Positions 21,578-33,800 of a DNA stretch of 64,000 nucleotides are shown here, one piece after another. The translations under genes were made by a program, and so were the position numbers. The notes beneath the pieces are model-generated. The model did no database searches and was not told the DNA's origin. It saw only the letters and a list, made by a program, of their open reading frames with translations. The stretch comes from Leucosporidium creatinivorum (taxonomy: Eukaryota > Basidiomycota > Microbotryomycetes > Leucosporidiales > Leucosporidiaceae). Numbering within the stretch: position 1 is the first letter of the stretch; each line of letters starts with the position of its first letter. Location: assembly GCA_001600635.1 (NCBI GenBank), contig BCKL01000007.1, positions 1,016,303-1,080,302 on the forward strand. The letters are read 5' to 3'.

Positions 21578-21898
21578 AGGCGGATGCCTATGGATGTACA
21601 ACGTTGCTTTTAGCTCACACGCTCGGTTTCGGTGCCCTAGAGGCTTCGCCGAGAGCGCCGAGCTCGCCTAACTCGCGCTGCCCGGAAGTGGAAGTGAAAC
21701 TCGGCGAGAGATCGGGCCAGGTGCGGGAGAATCGTTTTGTATCATTATAGTCAGCCGAAGGGGTCTGTAACGTATGCTGTTGCGAGGGGGAAAGAGAAAG
21801 CGATAAAATGGGGAAGGCTAAACGAGGTAGAGTACTGGTGAAGGGGTACAAGAGGAAAGCTAATAACGAAAAGGGGGATTTGGCAATGTGAGGCCTCA
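21578..21898. other. Convergent 3' intergenic region
   Basis: These 321 bp lie between the stop codons of the NTF2-like gene and the kinase. The stretch is fairly AT-rich from about 21730 to 21890, as expected for opposed terminators or polyadenylation sites. Nothing else was recognised. Confidence 0.5.
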
Positions 21899-24800
21899 TC
21901 AACCGCTGGGATGGGAGGAGATGGCACGGCGCCGAGCTTCGTCGTCGGCCATTTGACTGCGAGGAAGGCGAGGGTCAGTGTTGAGGCTCATTCGAGAAGA
22001 CGAGACGAGATCACTCACCGGTAGAGATCAGTCTGGGTGAATGACCAGGTGCTGTCGAGCTTGAGGAACTCGTTGTCGCGGAGCTGGTAGGCCTTCGGTC
22101 GGTCATTGGCATCGCTGTGAGGAGTCGAGGTCAGCAGGTGATCGACAAACAAGCCAACAAAAACGAGAACTTACATTTGCAGACAATCGCTGAGGAAGCT
22201 GGCCGCGAGAGGAGAGAGCGTGACGTCTGGCGGAACGGGAGGAGCAAGACGTTCGGCGCCGAGCTGGGAAGAAGGAGGAAGAGGTCAGCACGCGGTGCAG
22301 GGCCCGAGCGAGAGCGTCCGAGTAGCTCAAACCAAAGCGTCCAGTAGCTCGAACTCACTTTGAACATGGCTTGGATGGCCTCCTCGTCGCTCCACGGTCG
22401 ACGACCAGCGAACATCTCGATGAGGATGCAGCCGAGGGACCAGATGTCGGCTTTGGCAGAGTAGCCCATGTTCTTGTTGTGGATGACTGTTGAAAGGTCG
22501 ATCGTCAGCGATGGCTACACAGGAGCTGGACGAGAGCGACTCACCTTCGGGCGCCATCCAAAAGATGGAGCCTTGCATGGACATGTTCTCGTTGTTGTTG
22601 TAGATGTCGGCTGTAGTGTGGACCGACGTTAGCGTGGTACTTTGACAGAGACGGGAAAGCGGCCACTCACTACTCTTCTTGGACGTGCCGAAATCCGAGA
22701 TCTTGCACATACCGTCTTGGTCGGTGAGGATGTTGTCGGCCTTCATGTCGCGATGGAGGATGCCGAGCGAGTGGAGGTACTCGAGCCCTTCGAGGATCTG
22801 ATAGGTGAAGAACTTGATGACGTTCTCCTCGAACTGTGAGTGAGGACGAGAAGGTCAGCTCGGCGCCGAGAGTCAAGGACGAGCGGATGAGCATACCTTG
22901 CCGTGTGTGCGAACGATGCGGCCGACAGATCCTCCGGGGACGTATTCGAGGAAAATGGAGAGATGCTCGGGCGTCTGCTCCATGCCTGTGAACGTCGAAA
23001 CGAGAAAGTCAGCTTTCGCCCATCTCGCTTCTTCGGCCACGACGACTTACCCAGGTAGAGCACGATGTTGGGGTGGTCCAAGTCCTTGAGCAGCTCGATC
23101 TCTGCTTTGAGACTCTGCACCATGCCCTTCGTCCTCGCGTCATCCTTGTCGTGCTGGCTCTTGGGCAGCTCGACTTGCTTGACGGCGATGGTCTCTCCAG
23201 TGTTGACGCTGAAGCCAATGTAGACGTGTCCGAAGGTACCGCGACCGATGAGATCTCCCTTGATCCACTTGTACGAGACTGCGAGCAGAGTGAGAAAGTG
23301 AGCTTGCGCTCGAGAGAGGACCAAAGACGAGGGCGAGACGTACAGTTTTGAGGATCATCGTCGGGGCTCTCGCGAATGGTGGTGCTGATCCGACCGAGCT
23401 GCGCCGAGGTGACTTCTTCGATCCTCGCGCCGAAGAGCTTGGTGCTCTTGCGCCTGAGCAAGTTCGATCCCAAGCCCGAGACGGCCGTGACGACGTTACG
23501 ACCAGCCTTCTGCATCGCTCGCTTCCTGTCCTGTGCGACGACACGAATGGACTTCTTGTGAGTGAGTCCCGTGGCGCCGGGGAGGCCGGCAGCGGAGGAG
23601 ATGGCTCGTCGAGCGGGGTGGACGGGAGGAGGACCGGGAGGGAAGAAGACATTGGAGGAAGACGAGGAGGCCATCTGCTGCACCGTGGAGGCTGAGGCCG
23701 AGCGTTCACCGACGCCGGGAGGACCCTCCTTGACGGGCGAAGGCGTGGAAGGAGCGGGAGTGGGAAGGTCGAACACGGGCTTGTCGAGGTCGACGTCGGG
23801 GAAGAAGACGTCGAGGTTCTCCAGCACCGTCTCGACAGCAGGACGAATCGCCCAATCCTTGTCGTCCTCCTCGCGCGCGCGGAAAGAGTTGCGTCGGAGC
23901 ATGCCTCCACCCGGCGAGTGCGAAGTCGTGTTGCTCAGAGCCATAAGCGAATCCTGTTGGCGACTCGATGCCGTCGCGCGAATCCTCTCGGCTCGTTCGG
24001 CGCGACGAGACGACATGAACGAGGCGAGGTCGCCTGGTTCTCCTGCTGCTGCTGCTCGGCGAAGGTTGCCCGAGGAGGAGGAAGGCGGGGAGGGGTTGGC
24101 CGAGGTCTTGCCGGCGCCGATGGTCGAGGAGGAGTGCGAGTCGGGAGGTGTAGGAGGAGTCTCGATCTTGAGGCGAAGGTTGGGACGCTTGAGGCGGTCG
24201 GCGGTCGGCGAGCGAGAGGAGGGTTCATCGCGGAGGGAGATGCCGACGACGGGAGAAGTGGGCGAAGTGACGGTGCTGGTGCTCGTCGACGGGACGCTGG
24301 TGACGATGGAAGGGGCGGGGTTGGTCGACTCGACGGGCGAGAAGGAAGGTCGGGCGGGACCGAAGCCGGCAAAGTAGGTCGAGTCGTCGGCAGGATCGTC
24401 GCCGAACTCGTCCACATCGGCAAACTTGCTTTCGTCGTCGTCGTCCTCCGTCGCTGTAGTAGTAGTCGAAGGCGTAGCAGTCGTCGACTCCTTCTCGCCC
24501 TCCTCCTTCTGCTTCTCCGTCTCCGCCGACGAGGCAGGCTGCAGCGTCCTCGTCAAAGTCTGCTCCGCCTCCTCGCCACTTCCCTCGGCCGCTCCACCTC
24601 CCATCCTTTCCAACACGGCCTGCGCCCACTCATGCGCCCTCGCCGTTCCCGTCTCCTCAGCATCCACCGCGCTAACCACAATCGGCGGCGACTTGAGCGG
24701 CTGGTTCACGGGGAACCAAGTGGCCGTCTCATCGCCAATCGGATCGCCAAACTCGTCGAGCTCCACGGTCCGTTCGTCGGGTTGTTGGATGACGACGGGA

Positions 24801-27800
24801 GGGATGAGGTCTTGCGCTGGAGTGAGGGGTCCAGAGGCGGAGGACCGAGCAGAGGAGGGAGGGGAGGTGAAGCGTGAGGTGCGATGAGCGTCGGGGCGAG
24901 GCGAGGAACGAGGGTGGGAGGAGTGGTAGAATGTCGCCGAAGTTCCTTCGTCGGCGCTCATACCGCCGTATGCATCGCCCTCCTCCGCCGCCGAAGCCGA
25001 GGCAGGCGCACTCGGCTGAGGCGTATTCCGCGCCTCCGAGTCGACCGAGCTCCTCGACTCCCCTCTGCTACTCTCCCTACTCCTCTCCTCCTTCCTCGTC
25101 CCCGCACTCGAGCTCGTCGTCGAGCTAGCGACGCTACTGCCCGAATCCCTCTCCCTTCCACCGCTCATCCTTCCTCCCGTAGCTCTCAGCGCTCTCGGCA
25201 CCCCACCAGCACCACCACTCGCATCCCTCCTCATCTCCACCGCGCCATAGCGATCCTTATCTCCCACGCCCTCGCCGCTCGAAGCGCCGATGCCGAATGC
25301 CTCGAGAGACGAAGCGGGGTCGGAAGCCCTCATATGCACCGCCGCTGGGGGAGGAGCGGTCGGCTTGGGCGCAGAGGGCGTATGAGTGGAAGTGGCGCTC
25401 TGCAGCGTCTCCCCTGGTTGGAGGTTGATGTGACGAGTGGTGTCGACGGCGGGAAGGGGAGGGCGAGGAGGCGGAGGAGGGTGCTGCTGGTAGTGTTGAG
25501 GTTGTTGATGTAGCTGACCTTGGGGAAGCCAAGCTTGGTCGCTCGGTCGACGTTGAGGGGGAGGTAAAGTCGACCAAATCTGACCGGGCGAAGGACCGTT
25601 GATGGGTCCGTAAGGCGAGGCTTGTGGTGGTCGACCGGTCGAAGAAGGTTGAGGAGGGGGTTGCGAAGGAGTGCTGGAAGGAAGAGGCGAGCGGTAGTAC
25701 GACGAGCTCGACGAGTTGGACCCTCCTCCCGCCGAAACGGGCGTCAACGGCACCGTCATGACCCTCGGATCAAACACCGGCGGGAAGCTATTCTGATGCT
25801 GCAAGATCGGTGGTGGTGGTTGGGAATGAGACGAATGAGGTCGCTGCGGCGGTTGAGGAGGGTAAGGCCTCGAGCCCATAGCGCCGGGATGACCGTTGGG
25901 CGTTCCTCCTGCTGGTCGGTAGGTCTGTGGCGGCTGAGGAGGGACGGGAGGCGGTCGAAGCTCGTGCTCGAAGGCTTGAGCGTAGTGGCCGCGGAGGTTG
26001 TCGGCGCTTTTAGACATGAGCACCGTTCGGTCCGGGTTGAGGGAGGAGTTGAAGGTCGCGGAGGAGGGGAGGGGAGGGGAGAATGAGTTGGGCCCGCCGT
26101 TGGAGGAGGGGTTCGGCGAGTAGGAGGGATAGGGAGAGGCCCCCTGGAGGGCGATGTTGTGGAACATGGGGGGCGAGGATTGAGGCTGGCCCGAGACGTA
26201 GGGCTGGTACTGAGGGAGGTTGCTGCGAGGGTCGGTAGGAGGGAGCGGTCGAGTGATGATGGGTGGAGGTTGCGGATGAGGATGAGGATGCGTAGCGAGG
26301 GTTCGGGGCTGAAGAGCCTGAGTAGGAGGTATGCTCCTCGACCATGGCTGCGCCGAGCTCGGCGGGAGTTGGACGCCGCCGCCGCCGTTCGGACCTGGTA
26401 CCGTATGAGTTCTCCGATCGTCCTGCTGTCCTGGCTGAAGAGGAAGGCGTCTCGTCGGCCCCGACGGACCCATGACGACCTGCTGGCTCCCAGTCGACGA
26501 GGAGGAGTTGAGGGTAGGAGGCTGAATGGGCGGAGGAGGCTGCGGCGAGCGAATGGTGCTGAACGTCTGGGAAGCTCCAGCCGAAGCGAGCGGCGGGGAA
26601 TGGGACCACTCGCCGTCGTGTCGACCTCCTTCGGGCGCCGTGGGCGTGATGCTCCCCGCTCGGTCCCTCGCTCCACTCCCACTCATCGGCGGCGATAACC
26701 CCCCACTCGCACTTCCATGCCTCTGATGGCCGTCTCCTCGCTGCCCATGACTCCAAGTCCAACTCGGGCGATCGCTTCTCAATCCACTCCCTTCTCCCCC
26801 TCCTCCACTCGAAGGGCTCCTCTGCCTCTCTCCAAACTCGCCCGCTCCTCCCCCTCCCGAGATATCCGACCGACTCGAGATACTCGGGCTCTTGTTCCTC
26901 CTCGGATGATGCCCAACAGGCGCCGTAGCCGAGTGCAGCGAAGTAGGCGAGGAAATGCCTCCTGCACTAGCGCTCGTCGCCGACCCTTCCCTCTCCCTCT
27001 GCTCGGCCCTCTCCCTCTCCTTTGCCCTCTCCCTTCCCACCTGCCTCATCCTCTCCGCAGACATCCCCGCCGGTAAAGCTCCATCCTCCTCTCCTCCTCC
27101 TCCGCCCCCTCCACCAACAACCATCCTTGCCTGCACGGCCCACCCCTGTTCCCCCCTCCTCACCACCTCCCACAACTCTCCATCTCCCAGCAACCTCCCC
27201 TCCCCTCCTCCCAGAGGAGTGAGGAAAAGCGAGTAGCGAAAGAAGTCATCATCGGGGATGTGCAGCTTGGTCATGATGCTCTCTTTGATCGCTTCGGAGG
27301 AGGTCAAGCCCGAGAGGGAGACCCGGACGAACGAGTCGTGGTCGGTGGTGGCCATTACGCCGGAGGAGGGGGGGAGGGGAGAGTGTGGACGGGGAGAGGA
27401 GGGTGGTGGAGGGGAGGAGTAGGTTGGGCAGCTGGAGGTGGAGGGCGGATGATGTGGTTGATGAGGATGGGGTATAGGTGGGAGAGGAGAGTGCGGCCGT
27501 TGTTGGTAGGGTATTGACGAGGCGGAGGAGGTGGATTGTGGGTTCGGCGATGAGAGCTGCGAGAGAGAGACGGCGACGGGTTTCAGCTCCGAATCGGTCC
27601 CCTTGAACCAACGCTGCACCGAAACCAGCGCTCTAGATTCGCCCGCCCAAACTCACCGTTTGACTCGCATCCCTCCTGTACCCAGCAGCAGCATACCCTC
27701 CACTCCAGTCCGCCGTCGCCTGACTGCTCGTCCTTCGTTCCTCATAGCCCCTCTGCTGCTGCTGCTGCTGCGCCGAGCTGTACCCTCCTCCACCTCCACC

Positions 27801-27986
27801 GAGGGTAGGACTAGTGACATTCTGTCCACCTCCTCCTCCCCATCCCTGCGGCGTAGGTAATGGCCGAACAGTAGCGTAGCTCGCGCTGGCCGCCGAATTG
27901 GAGGCGTGGGGCGCTCCTCCTCCTCCTCGTGCTGAGGCGCCTGCTGTAGGTCGAGGTGAACTCGGATGGCGGTAGTACTCTTGCAT
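21899..27986 (-). CDS. BCK1: MAP kinase kinase kinase of the cell-wall integrity pathway (Bck1 type)
   Basis: Bck1 relays protein kinase C signals to the MKK-Slt2 cascade. The protein is about 1750 residues. A polar N-terminus has a polyglutamine run (about 27755-27775), followed after a 43-nt intron (27614-27656) by RWFKGTDSELKPVAVSLSQL. A Ras-association-like domain follows (FVRVSLSGLTSSEAIKESIM, near 27260-27350). A very long Pro/Ser-rich disordered region in a single exon runs down to about 23343. The kinase domain is at the C-terminus: LIGRGTFGHVYIGFSVNTGE, catalytic Lys in IAVKQVELPKS, HRDMKADNILTDQDG, ISDFGTSKKS, GSIFWMAPE and ADIWSLGCILIEMFAGRRPW. The kinase is cut by several introns. 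The start at 27986 (MQEYYRHPSSPRP) follows an acceptor at 27998-28000, so a 5' UTR intron or a further coding exon lies upstream. Confidence 0.87.
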
Positions 27987-28657
27987 GGTCGTTTGACCTG
28001 TCATGTAAACCCAAAGTCAGCTTTTCCTTGCTCCTTCTGACTCAGAGCCAGACCGCGCGCGCGGCTCCTCCGCCGTCAAGTGCGTATTCCCGAGTCTGCG
28101 AGCGCGAAGTCTGTAGCGTAGGACTGACCTGCACAGGCTCAGAGCTTGAGCGCTCTACTACTGATGTGAAACACTCGCTCGGTTCCCGACGAGCTTCCGA
28201 GCTGGTTGGAGGCCGAAGGGTTGAAAGCGAGAGAGAGGCCGAAGCGGCTTGCTGAGGTCGATCCTTGTGAGCGAGACGAGGTGCTGAAGAGTTGGCGGGC
28301 GGGAGAAGGGGAAGCGCCGAGAAGGGTACAGGACTCCAACAGGCGATAGGGTGAAAGGCGAAGAGGAAGAGAAGCGAGGATTCGGCTGAGCGAGAAGGCA
28401 GCGAGCTCGAGGAGGAGGTTGAAAGTGACGGAAGGGCTGGGCGGCTGTAGGCGAGCAAGGAAGGGGAAGAGAAGAGGGCCGAAATCCAAGGTTGTAGCTG
28501 AATAGTTATCGGAAACGAAAGGCGAAAGAAGATCCTGAGACGAGTGAGACGACTTGGGAGGAGAGAGAGCGTAGAGGCGCCCGTCGCGCTTCTTGGCTCT
28601 GACCGTTCAATTCGCTGCTTGTTACCCTTCAATTAGTTTCCTCTAATCACCATTACC
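27987..28657. other. Divergent intergenic region with likely BCK1 5' UTR intron
   Basis: These 671 bp lie between BCK1 (minus) and the small gene at 28658 (plus). On the minus strand an acceptor (ACAG, 27998-28001) with CTGAC upstream (28016-28020) marks the 3' end of an intron. A possible donor GTCAGT follows CTGTGCAG near 28130. Plus-strand short frames here are not convincing. No RNA gene was found. Confidence 0.5.
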
Positions 28658-29276
28658 ATGGACAACTCCTCCCTTATCGGTACCCCTCTACCACAGCGAC
28701 ATCGTTCCCTCGCTCCTTCCCCTTCTCCCGGTCCGCCAGCTGCCTCAACTTCAACGCCAAACGCTGGGCAATCCAAGTCTGCAGCGCTGTTCGCTTCAGG
28801 AGGGAGGGGCGGTGAGTTTGGGATACATATCCTGCTGCTGTACCGTTTGCAGAGCTGACCGCGTCGTGCTGGACAGACACGAAGCCCAGTCCGCAACTCA
28901 AGCTCGCTCGACCTGTGCCCGGGAGCGCTCATAAGGGACCGAGTGTACGTTTCTATCACTTCCCTTTCCCTTCGCTGCTGTTCTCCGCTGATCCTTCTTC
29001 GCTCCCTGACCTCTTCGGCCCTCTCCTCGCCCTTTCCCTCCCTCCGCCGACCTCACCTCACAGTTCACCCCCCTCTCTCCAACCCTAACCGCCTCCCCCT
29101 CTTTCGCCGGTTCAAATTTCGGCGGCGGCTCGACGTACGGCGGCGGAGATGAGGTAGCGCTCAAAGCCGAGGTCGCGGAGTCTATTGCTCGGAGTAGGAT
29201 CGTCGCGGATGCGGGCATCACGAGCTGTTTCAAGAGGGAGGAAGATCAGGAGCTGTGGGAGTTATTTTGTAGGTAA
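28658..29276 (+). CDS. Small protein, 144 residues, unrecognised
   Basis: Exons 28658-28811, 28877-28944 and 29064-29276 sum to 435 nt in one frame. The N-terminal half is basic and Ser/Pro-rich (MDNSSLIGTPLPQRHRSLAP). The middle reads LKLARPVPGSAHKGPS and FTPLSPTLTASPSFAGSNFG. The C-terminus is a compact charged segment: ALKAEVAESIARSRIVADAG then ITSCFKREEDQELWELFCR. SP/TP dipeptides suggest phosphorylation by proline-directed kinases. The C-terminal segment looks like a conserved helical docking motif, but I cannot name a family. The stop directly follows a possible TAG/GTAA splice context, so an additional downstream exon cannot be excluded. Confidence 0.65.
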
Positions 29277-29519
29277 TGGAGGTGAGGGGGCGGTGGAATG
29301 GGGTGTAGATAGCGCTGCCAGAGAGAGGCTCCGCGAGCCTTCATTTTCGGCGCTTTGGCGCAATAGCAAGCAGGACAAGCAGCAGCTCACCAACTCTGTC
29401 TCGCTCATCTAACTAGACTCTCTGATACGCGAACGATGCAGAGGCGCACGAGGATCCTATACACCAGCTCTATTCCTCCCTCGCCCACCGCCCACCGCCC
29501 TCCAGCCTCCGCCCCAGCT

Positions 29520-30421
29520 CTACTCGAAAACCCCCCTCCTTCCCTCCGGAAACAGACTACTCAACCTCCTCGCCTCCTCCTCCATCTCCCCACTACTCCG
29601 CGCCTTCCGCGCGTCATTATCCACCCCAAACACCTGCTTCTCCCTCGCTTTCCGCTCGGCCCGGGTTTCTCGGGTCTTGTAGTCCGACGTTAGGTCGACA
29701 GAGTCGAGGGCGTTGTACACTGGGTGAGGATGGAAGAAGTGAGTAAGTGAGAGAAAGGAGGGAGGGAGAGGGAAGGAGGGAGGGGAGAAGTACCTTCGTC
29801 CATGGGCTCGTAGTCGCCGAGGGTCCGGGGTCTGTCGAGCGAGGAAGTATGTATTGAAAAAGGGGAAAAAAAATCAGAAGGGCGTAGAGAGAGGGAGAGA
29901 GAAATGACCCGCATTAGATGCACATGTACGTGGGCTACGGACTGCCCGGCGGCCGGTCCATCCTGAATCGCGAGGTTCAACGCCCTGCTCGGCGCAGCGC
30001 AAGTGTTAGCGCTGCGAGGGAGTGGGATAGAGCAAAGGACTCACTGCGCCTTATACTCCTTCTCAATCACCTTGGTCACCTCATGAGTGCTTGCGAACAA
30101 GTCGCCTACTTCCTCGGGCGTGAGATCGCCGAAACGGGGGACCACGCGCTTGGGGATGATGAGGACGTCTGTGGGGCTCGCTCCTGGTCAGCTGAGTGCT
30201 TGTGGTACAGAAATGTAGCACTTGGAGAGCTCCAGGGAAGGCGACGCGACGGAATCCACCCTCCCGCCTTCGACTTGAGAAGAGCGAGCAGACTTACGGC
30301 CCGGTACCAGCGGTTTTAAATTGACCAGCCCAAGCGATAGTGGTGATTGATAGAAGACTTGGTTCTTGATGCTGAAGGAAGCGAACCGCCAGGTTGAAGC
30401 GGCTGCTGCTGAGGCGTGCAT
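29520..30421 (-). CDS. HNT2: HIT-family dinucleoside polyphosphate hydrolase (Fhit/Hnt2 type)
   Basis: Fhit/Hnt2 enzymes hydrolyse diadenosine polyphosphates (Ap3A). Start 30421 (MHASAAAASTWRFASFSIKN), then QVFYQSPLSLGLVNLKPLVP. After an intron, GHVLIIPKRVVPRFGDLTPE, EVGDLFASTHEVTKVIEKEY, LNLAIQDGPAAGQSVAHVHV and HL follow: the HIT triad H-V-H-V-H at about 29910-29930 is intact. Next comes RPRTLGDYEPMDE, and a C-terminal exon (VYNALDSVDLTSDYKTRETR ...) ends ...FPEGRRGVFE, stop 29520-29522. The residues match the known Fhit order (NRKPVVPGHV, MQDGPEAGQ, HVHVH). The donor after the HIT motif is a weak GTCATT. A mitochondrial presequence is possible but not clear. Confidence 0.88.
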
Positions 30422-30868
30422 TGAGTCGGCGGAGGAGGAAGGCGGGGAAACGGGCTCTGTAGCAGAGGAGGAGGGGATGGGAGAAGCCAGCGCTGCTGCT
30501 GTAGGTCGGTAGGTGAGATGAGTCGCGAGACGAGCGAAAGTGCGGAGGACAAGCCTGGAGAGGCTCAGCGGGTTGGCTTCGACGACGTCGACTCGGATCG
30601 ACTACAGCTCGCCTACAGGATGGAAAGATCACTCGCGATGCTCTACAGCTGTCCTGCTCTGCTACAGCTCCTCGCTCGACTCCTTACGCTCGTCCCCCCT
30701 CCCCTTGACCGACTTCTCCGCGGTCGGTGCACTGCTCGTCCGCCCGAACTTGCACTTTGCTTTGCACTCGCTGCTTGAGCTATCGACCTACAGCCCAGCG
30801 CTAGCAGCGCGCCTTGAACTCCAACTTCACCAGCACACTTCGCCCTCTCCGCTCCGCCAGCAACAGCG
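30422..30868. other. Divergent intergenic region rich in CTACAG
   Basis: These 447 bp lie between HNT2 (minus) and the long disordered-protein gene (plus). CTACAG or its complement CTGTAG occurs repeatedly (around 30460, 30500, 30600, 30645, 30662 and at 30788-30793). It is probably a shared promoter. No additional gene was recognised. Confidence 0.5.
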
Positions 30869-33800
30869 ATGAAGGCCGGGGCGTTCACCTCGAAACCAAC
30901 AAGGCGAGATGTCCAACCAGGCTCTCGAGTCCTCCCCAGCTCCTCGACCGGCGCCGACCTGCTCAGCTCGCATGGCGCTGGCTCTGGACGACTCGGCAGC
31001 AGCGGAGCAGGAGCAGCAGGGGGCAGAGCCCGTTCGTCGACCTTAGGCGGTGGAAGCGGAGGAGGACGCATGTCCGACTTCAGCGGCCCAAACCGCACCG
31101 AAGCAGCGATTTCGCGAGCTCGTACGCTCGGCTTGAAACGAGCGCCGAGGACCCCTTCCCCCGACGATTACTCGCCCGAACGAGAACGAGGGAGGAATCG
31201 CTCGCCCAGTCCGCCACGATTCACCAGCGGAGGGAGAGAGTCGAGGGCGAGGGCGGAGAGTTATTCGAGGCCGAGTTCGAGGGCTGGAGGGAAGGGAAGG
31301 GATTACTCGCCTGAGCCTTCGCCGCCGAGGAGGGCGGCGTCGAGGGCGGCTTCGCCGCGCAGGTCGACGAGAAGGAACAGCTCCAGATACCGGTCGGACG
31401 AGGATAGTGCAGGGAGTAGGAGTGAGGATGATCGCTACTCTCGTCGTGAGCGCGACAGGTCCAGATCCCGCGCCGACAGTCGACCACCCTCTCGACCCGC
31501 CTCTCGTGCCCAATCCCACGCTCGTCGTCGCTCGTCCCCTCCTCCTACCGACAATACTCCTCGCCCACAAGCACAACCCACCGCCCCCCTTCCAGTCGCC
31601 GACCGCCCGACCACTCTCTTCGGCTCGCTCTGGACCAAAGCTAGTCAGGTCTACTCGTCGGCTACGGGCGCGAACGTTGCTACGGAAGAAGGAACGCCGG
31701 TCAAGGAGGGTGGACCGAATAGGCAGGATTCGCTGCAGAGGACGAGGGAGTTGGGAGTGCCGGAGAGCAAGATTACGCCGTTTCGAGCGGACGGGAAGGA
31801 GAGCGCGAGTGAGAGCGGGCATGAAGACGACGACGAGCCAAAGAAGGAGCAATCCACCCTCGCCAATACTCGACCGATCCCTCGTCCCTCCGCTACCGAC
31901 CCCTCCGCCTCACTCGTCTCGGCCACCCTCCTCTCCGGCGCCTCCTCCACCACCACCTTCTCCCCTCCCACTCCTCAACGCTCTCAAACCGCTCCCGCCC
32001 GCTCCGTAGAGCCCATCACTTATCACCGCGCACCACCCCTCCACCCGCGAGACCACGCCCTCGCCCTTCCCCCTCGGCACTCGCAATACTCCTCCTCCGC
32101 CGCTCAAACACCCTACGATTGGCTTGAGCCGGTGGATAAGATCCCGCTGGATGCTTTCTTGTTTCATCGGGATCCGAAGAGGGCGAAGACAAGGCAGGTT
32201 AGGACGAGAATGCAGGGTGCGGTGGGAGCGGCCAGGGTGATGGGCATGGCGGGAGGTGCGAGACCCCCGATGCCGATGGCAAGGGCGACACATCCGGGTC
32301 CTATGCCGCCGAGAGGACCGTGAGTAGAGCAATCTTAGATCTCGCCCACTTCGCCGCTGACCTCCCGCTCGCCTTCGTCGTCGCAGACCTCCAGCTCCCG
32401 GCTTCGGAGGGCCAGATCCTCACTACCTCGCGCATCAACAGCAGCAACGACAACAGGAGCAACAGCAACAAGCAGCACACGCACAGTTCCAGCAGCAGCA
32501 GCGAGCTTACGAGCAGCAGATTGCCGCCTACAAGCAGCAAGTCGCTCAGGCTCAGGCTCAAGCTCAAGCGGCAGCCATTCAAGCTCAATTTCAAACTCAG
32601 GCGCACGCTGCGTCGGTCCAACCTTCACCTCCTCCTCATCACTTCGCCACCGCCTCCGCCGCACCCGCCGTCACTCCGACGCCAGCGACAGCCTTCTATT
32701 CTTCGGCGATGGCTTCGGTCCTCTCTTCCACGGCGAACGCCGCAATTCCTCATGCTCTTGGAGTTCCTCTACCAACTAAAACCACTACTCTGCCTCCCTG
32801 GCCCGTCATGGCGACGTCTCCGACCCCAGCCGCCACCAACTCGCTCGGCATGCCCTCTGCAACGCCCGCCGAGCCTCACCCCGCCTGGTCTCCTCCTCCT
32901 CCCCAACCTCCCATCCCTCCAACCTCGCCTCGACCACCAACAGCTCCGATCCCGCCCTCCTTCCCTCCCCCACCAACAGCAGCACACTCCGCTCCACTCC
33001 CCATCCGCTCGCCTCCAATCCCTCCCTCCTCGCCCATGCCGCCGAACATGCAACACCTCCTCGCTACGCTCATGCAGGAGCAGGCGATGGGAACGCCGCT
33101 GCCGCCGAGCCCGGCGCCGCCGGCTGTGATGAAGAGGCAGGCTTCGCTGAAGGTCGATATGACGGCGTCGGCGGGAGTAGCGGGGGGAGGGTTGGCGGTG
33201 CCGAGTGGAGGGATGGGAGTCGAGGCGGGGATTATGCTTACTCCTCCGACGCCGGTTGAGCCTCGTGCGGATGGAGGCGTCGCACTCGGCGCCGAAGGAG
33301 GAGCGGAGCACTCGTCGCTCGCTGCTTCTCACGGAGTAGACGAGGACGACGAAGAGGAGGAGGAGGAGGAGGAACAACCTCAGCCCTCGCTCTCCCTCCC
33401 TCCCCTCGAGCTCGAATGGTCCCTCCCCGACTTGGGCATCGGACTCGGCTTTGCAGGCCCCGATGGGGAGGCGCCCAAATCGGCGTTGATGGCGCCGGAG
33501 AGTTTCTTCTCTAGTCTTGGGCTGGGAGGTGCGGGGTTGGAGATGGAGAAGGTCGCTGTTGGTGTGGAGGGAGGAGCGAAGGGAGCGGGAGAGGGTGTGG
33601 CTAAGGAGGAGGAGAGGCTGCCGTTCCCGGTGCAGAGGAGTTATGTGGAGGAGGAGGATGAGGATCAGGACGAGGAAGATGATCAGGGTGAGTCTGATCT
33701 CTTTCATTCCTCGCTGCGCCTGTCCTCTGCCTCGCCAATTCGCTAACCTCGTCTCCCCCTGCTTTCGGCGCAGACGAACCCTCCCTCGAAGAAGCCTTCG

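Noticed and set aside
23562-27250. Several long plus-strand frames opposite BCK1
   Set aside because: The GC-rich disordered region of BCK1 leaves antisense frames open; composition mirrors the kinase exon.
27755-27775. CTG/CAG repeat as a mobile or unstable element
   Set aside because: It is a short in-frame polyglutamine run in BCK1, ordinary for disordered kinase N-termini.
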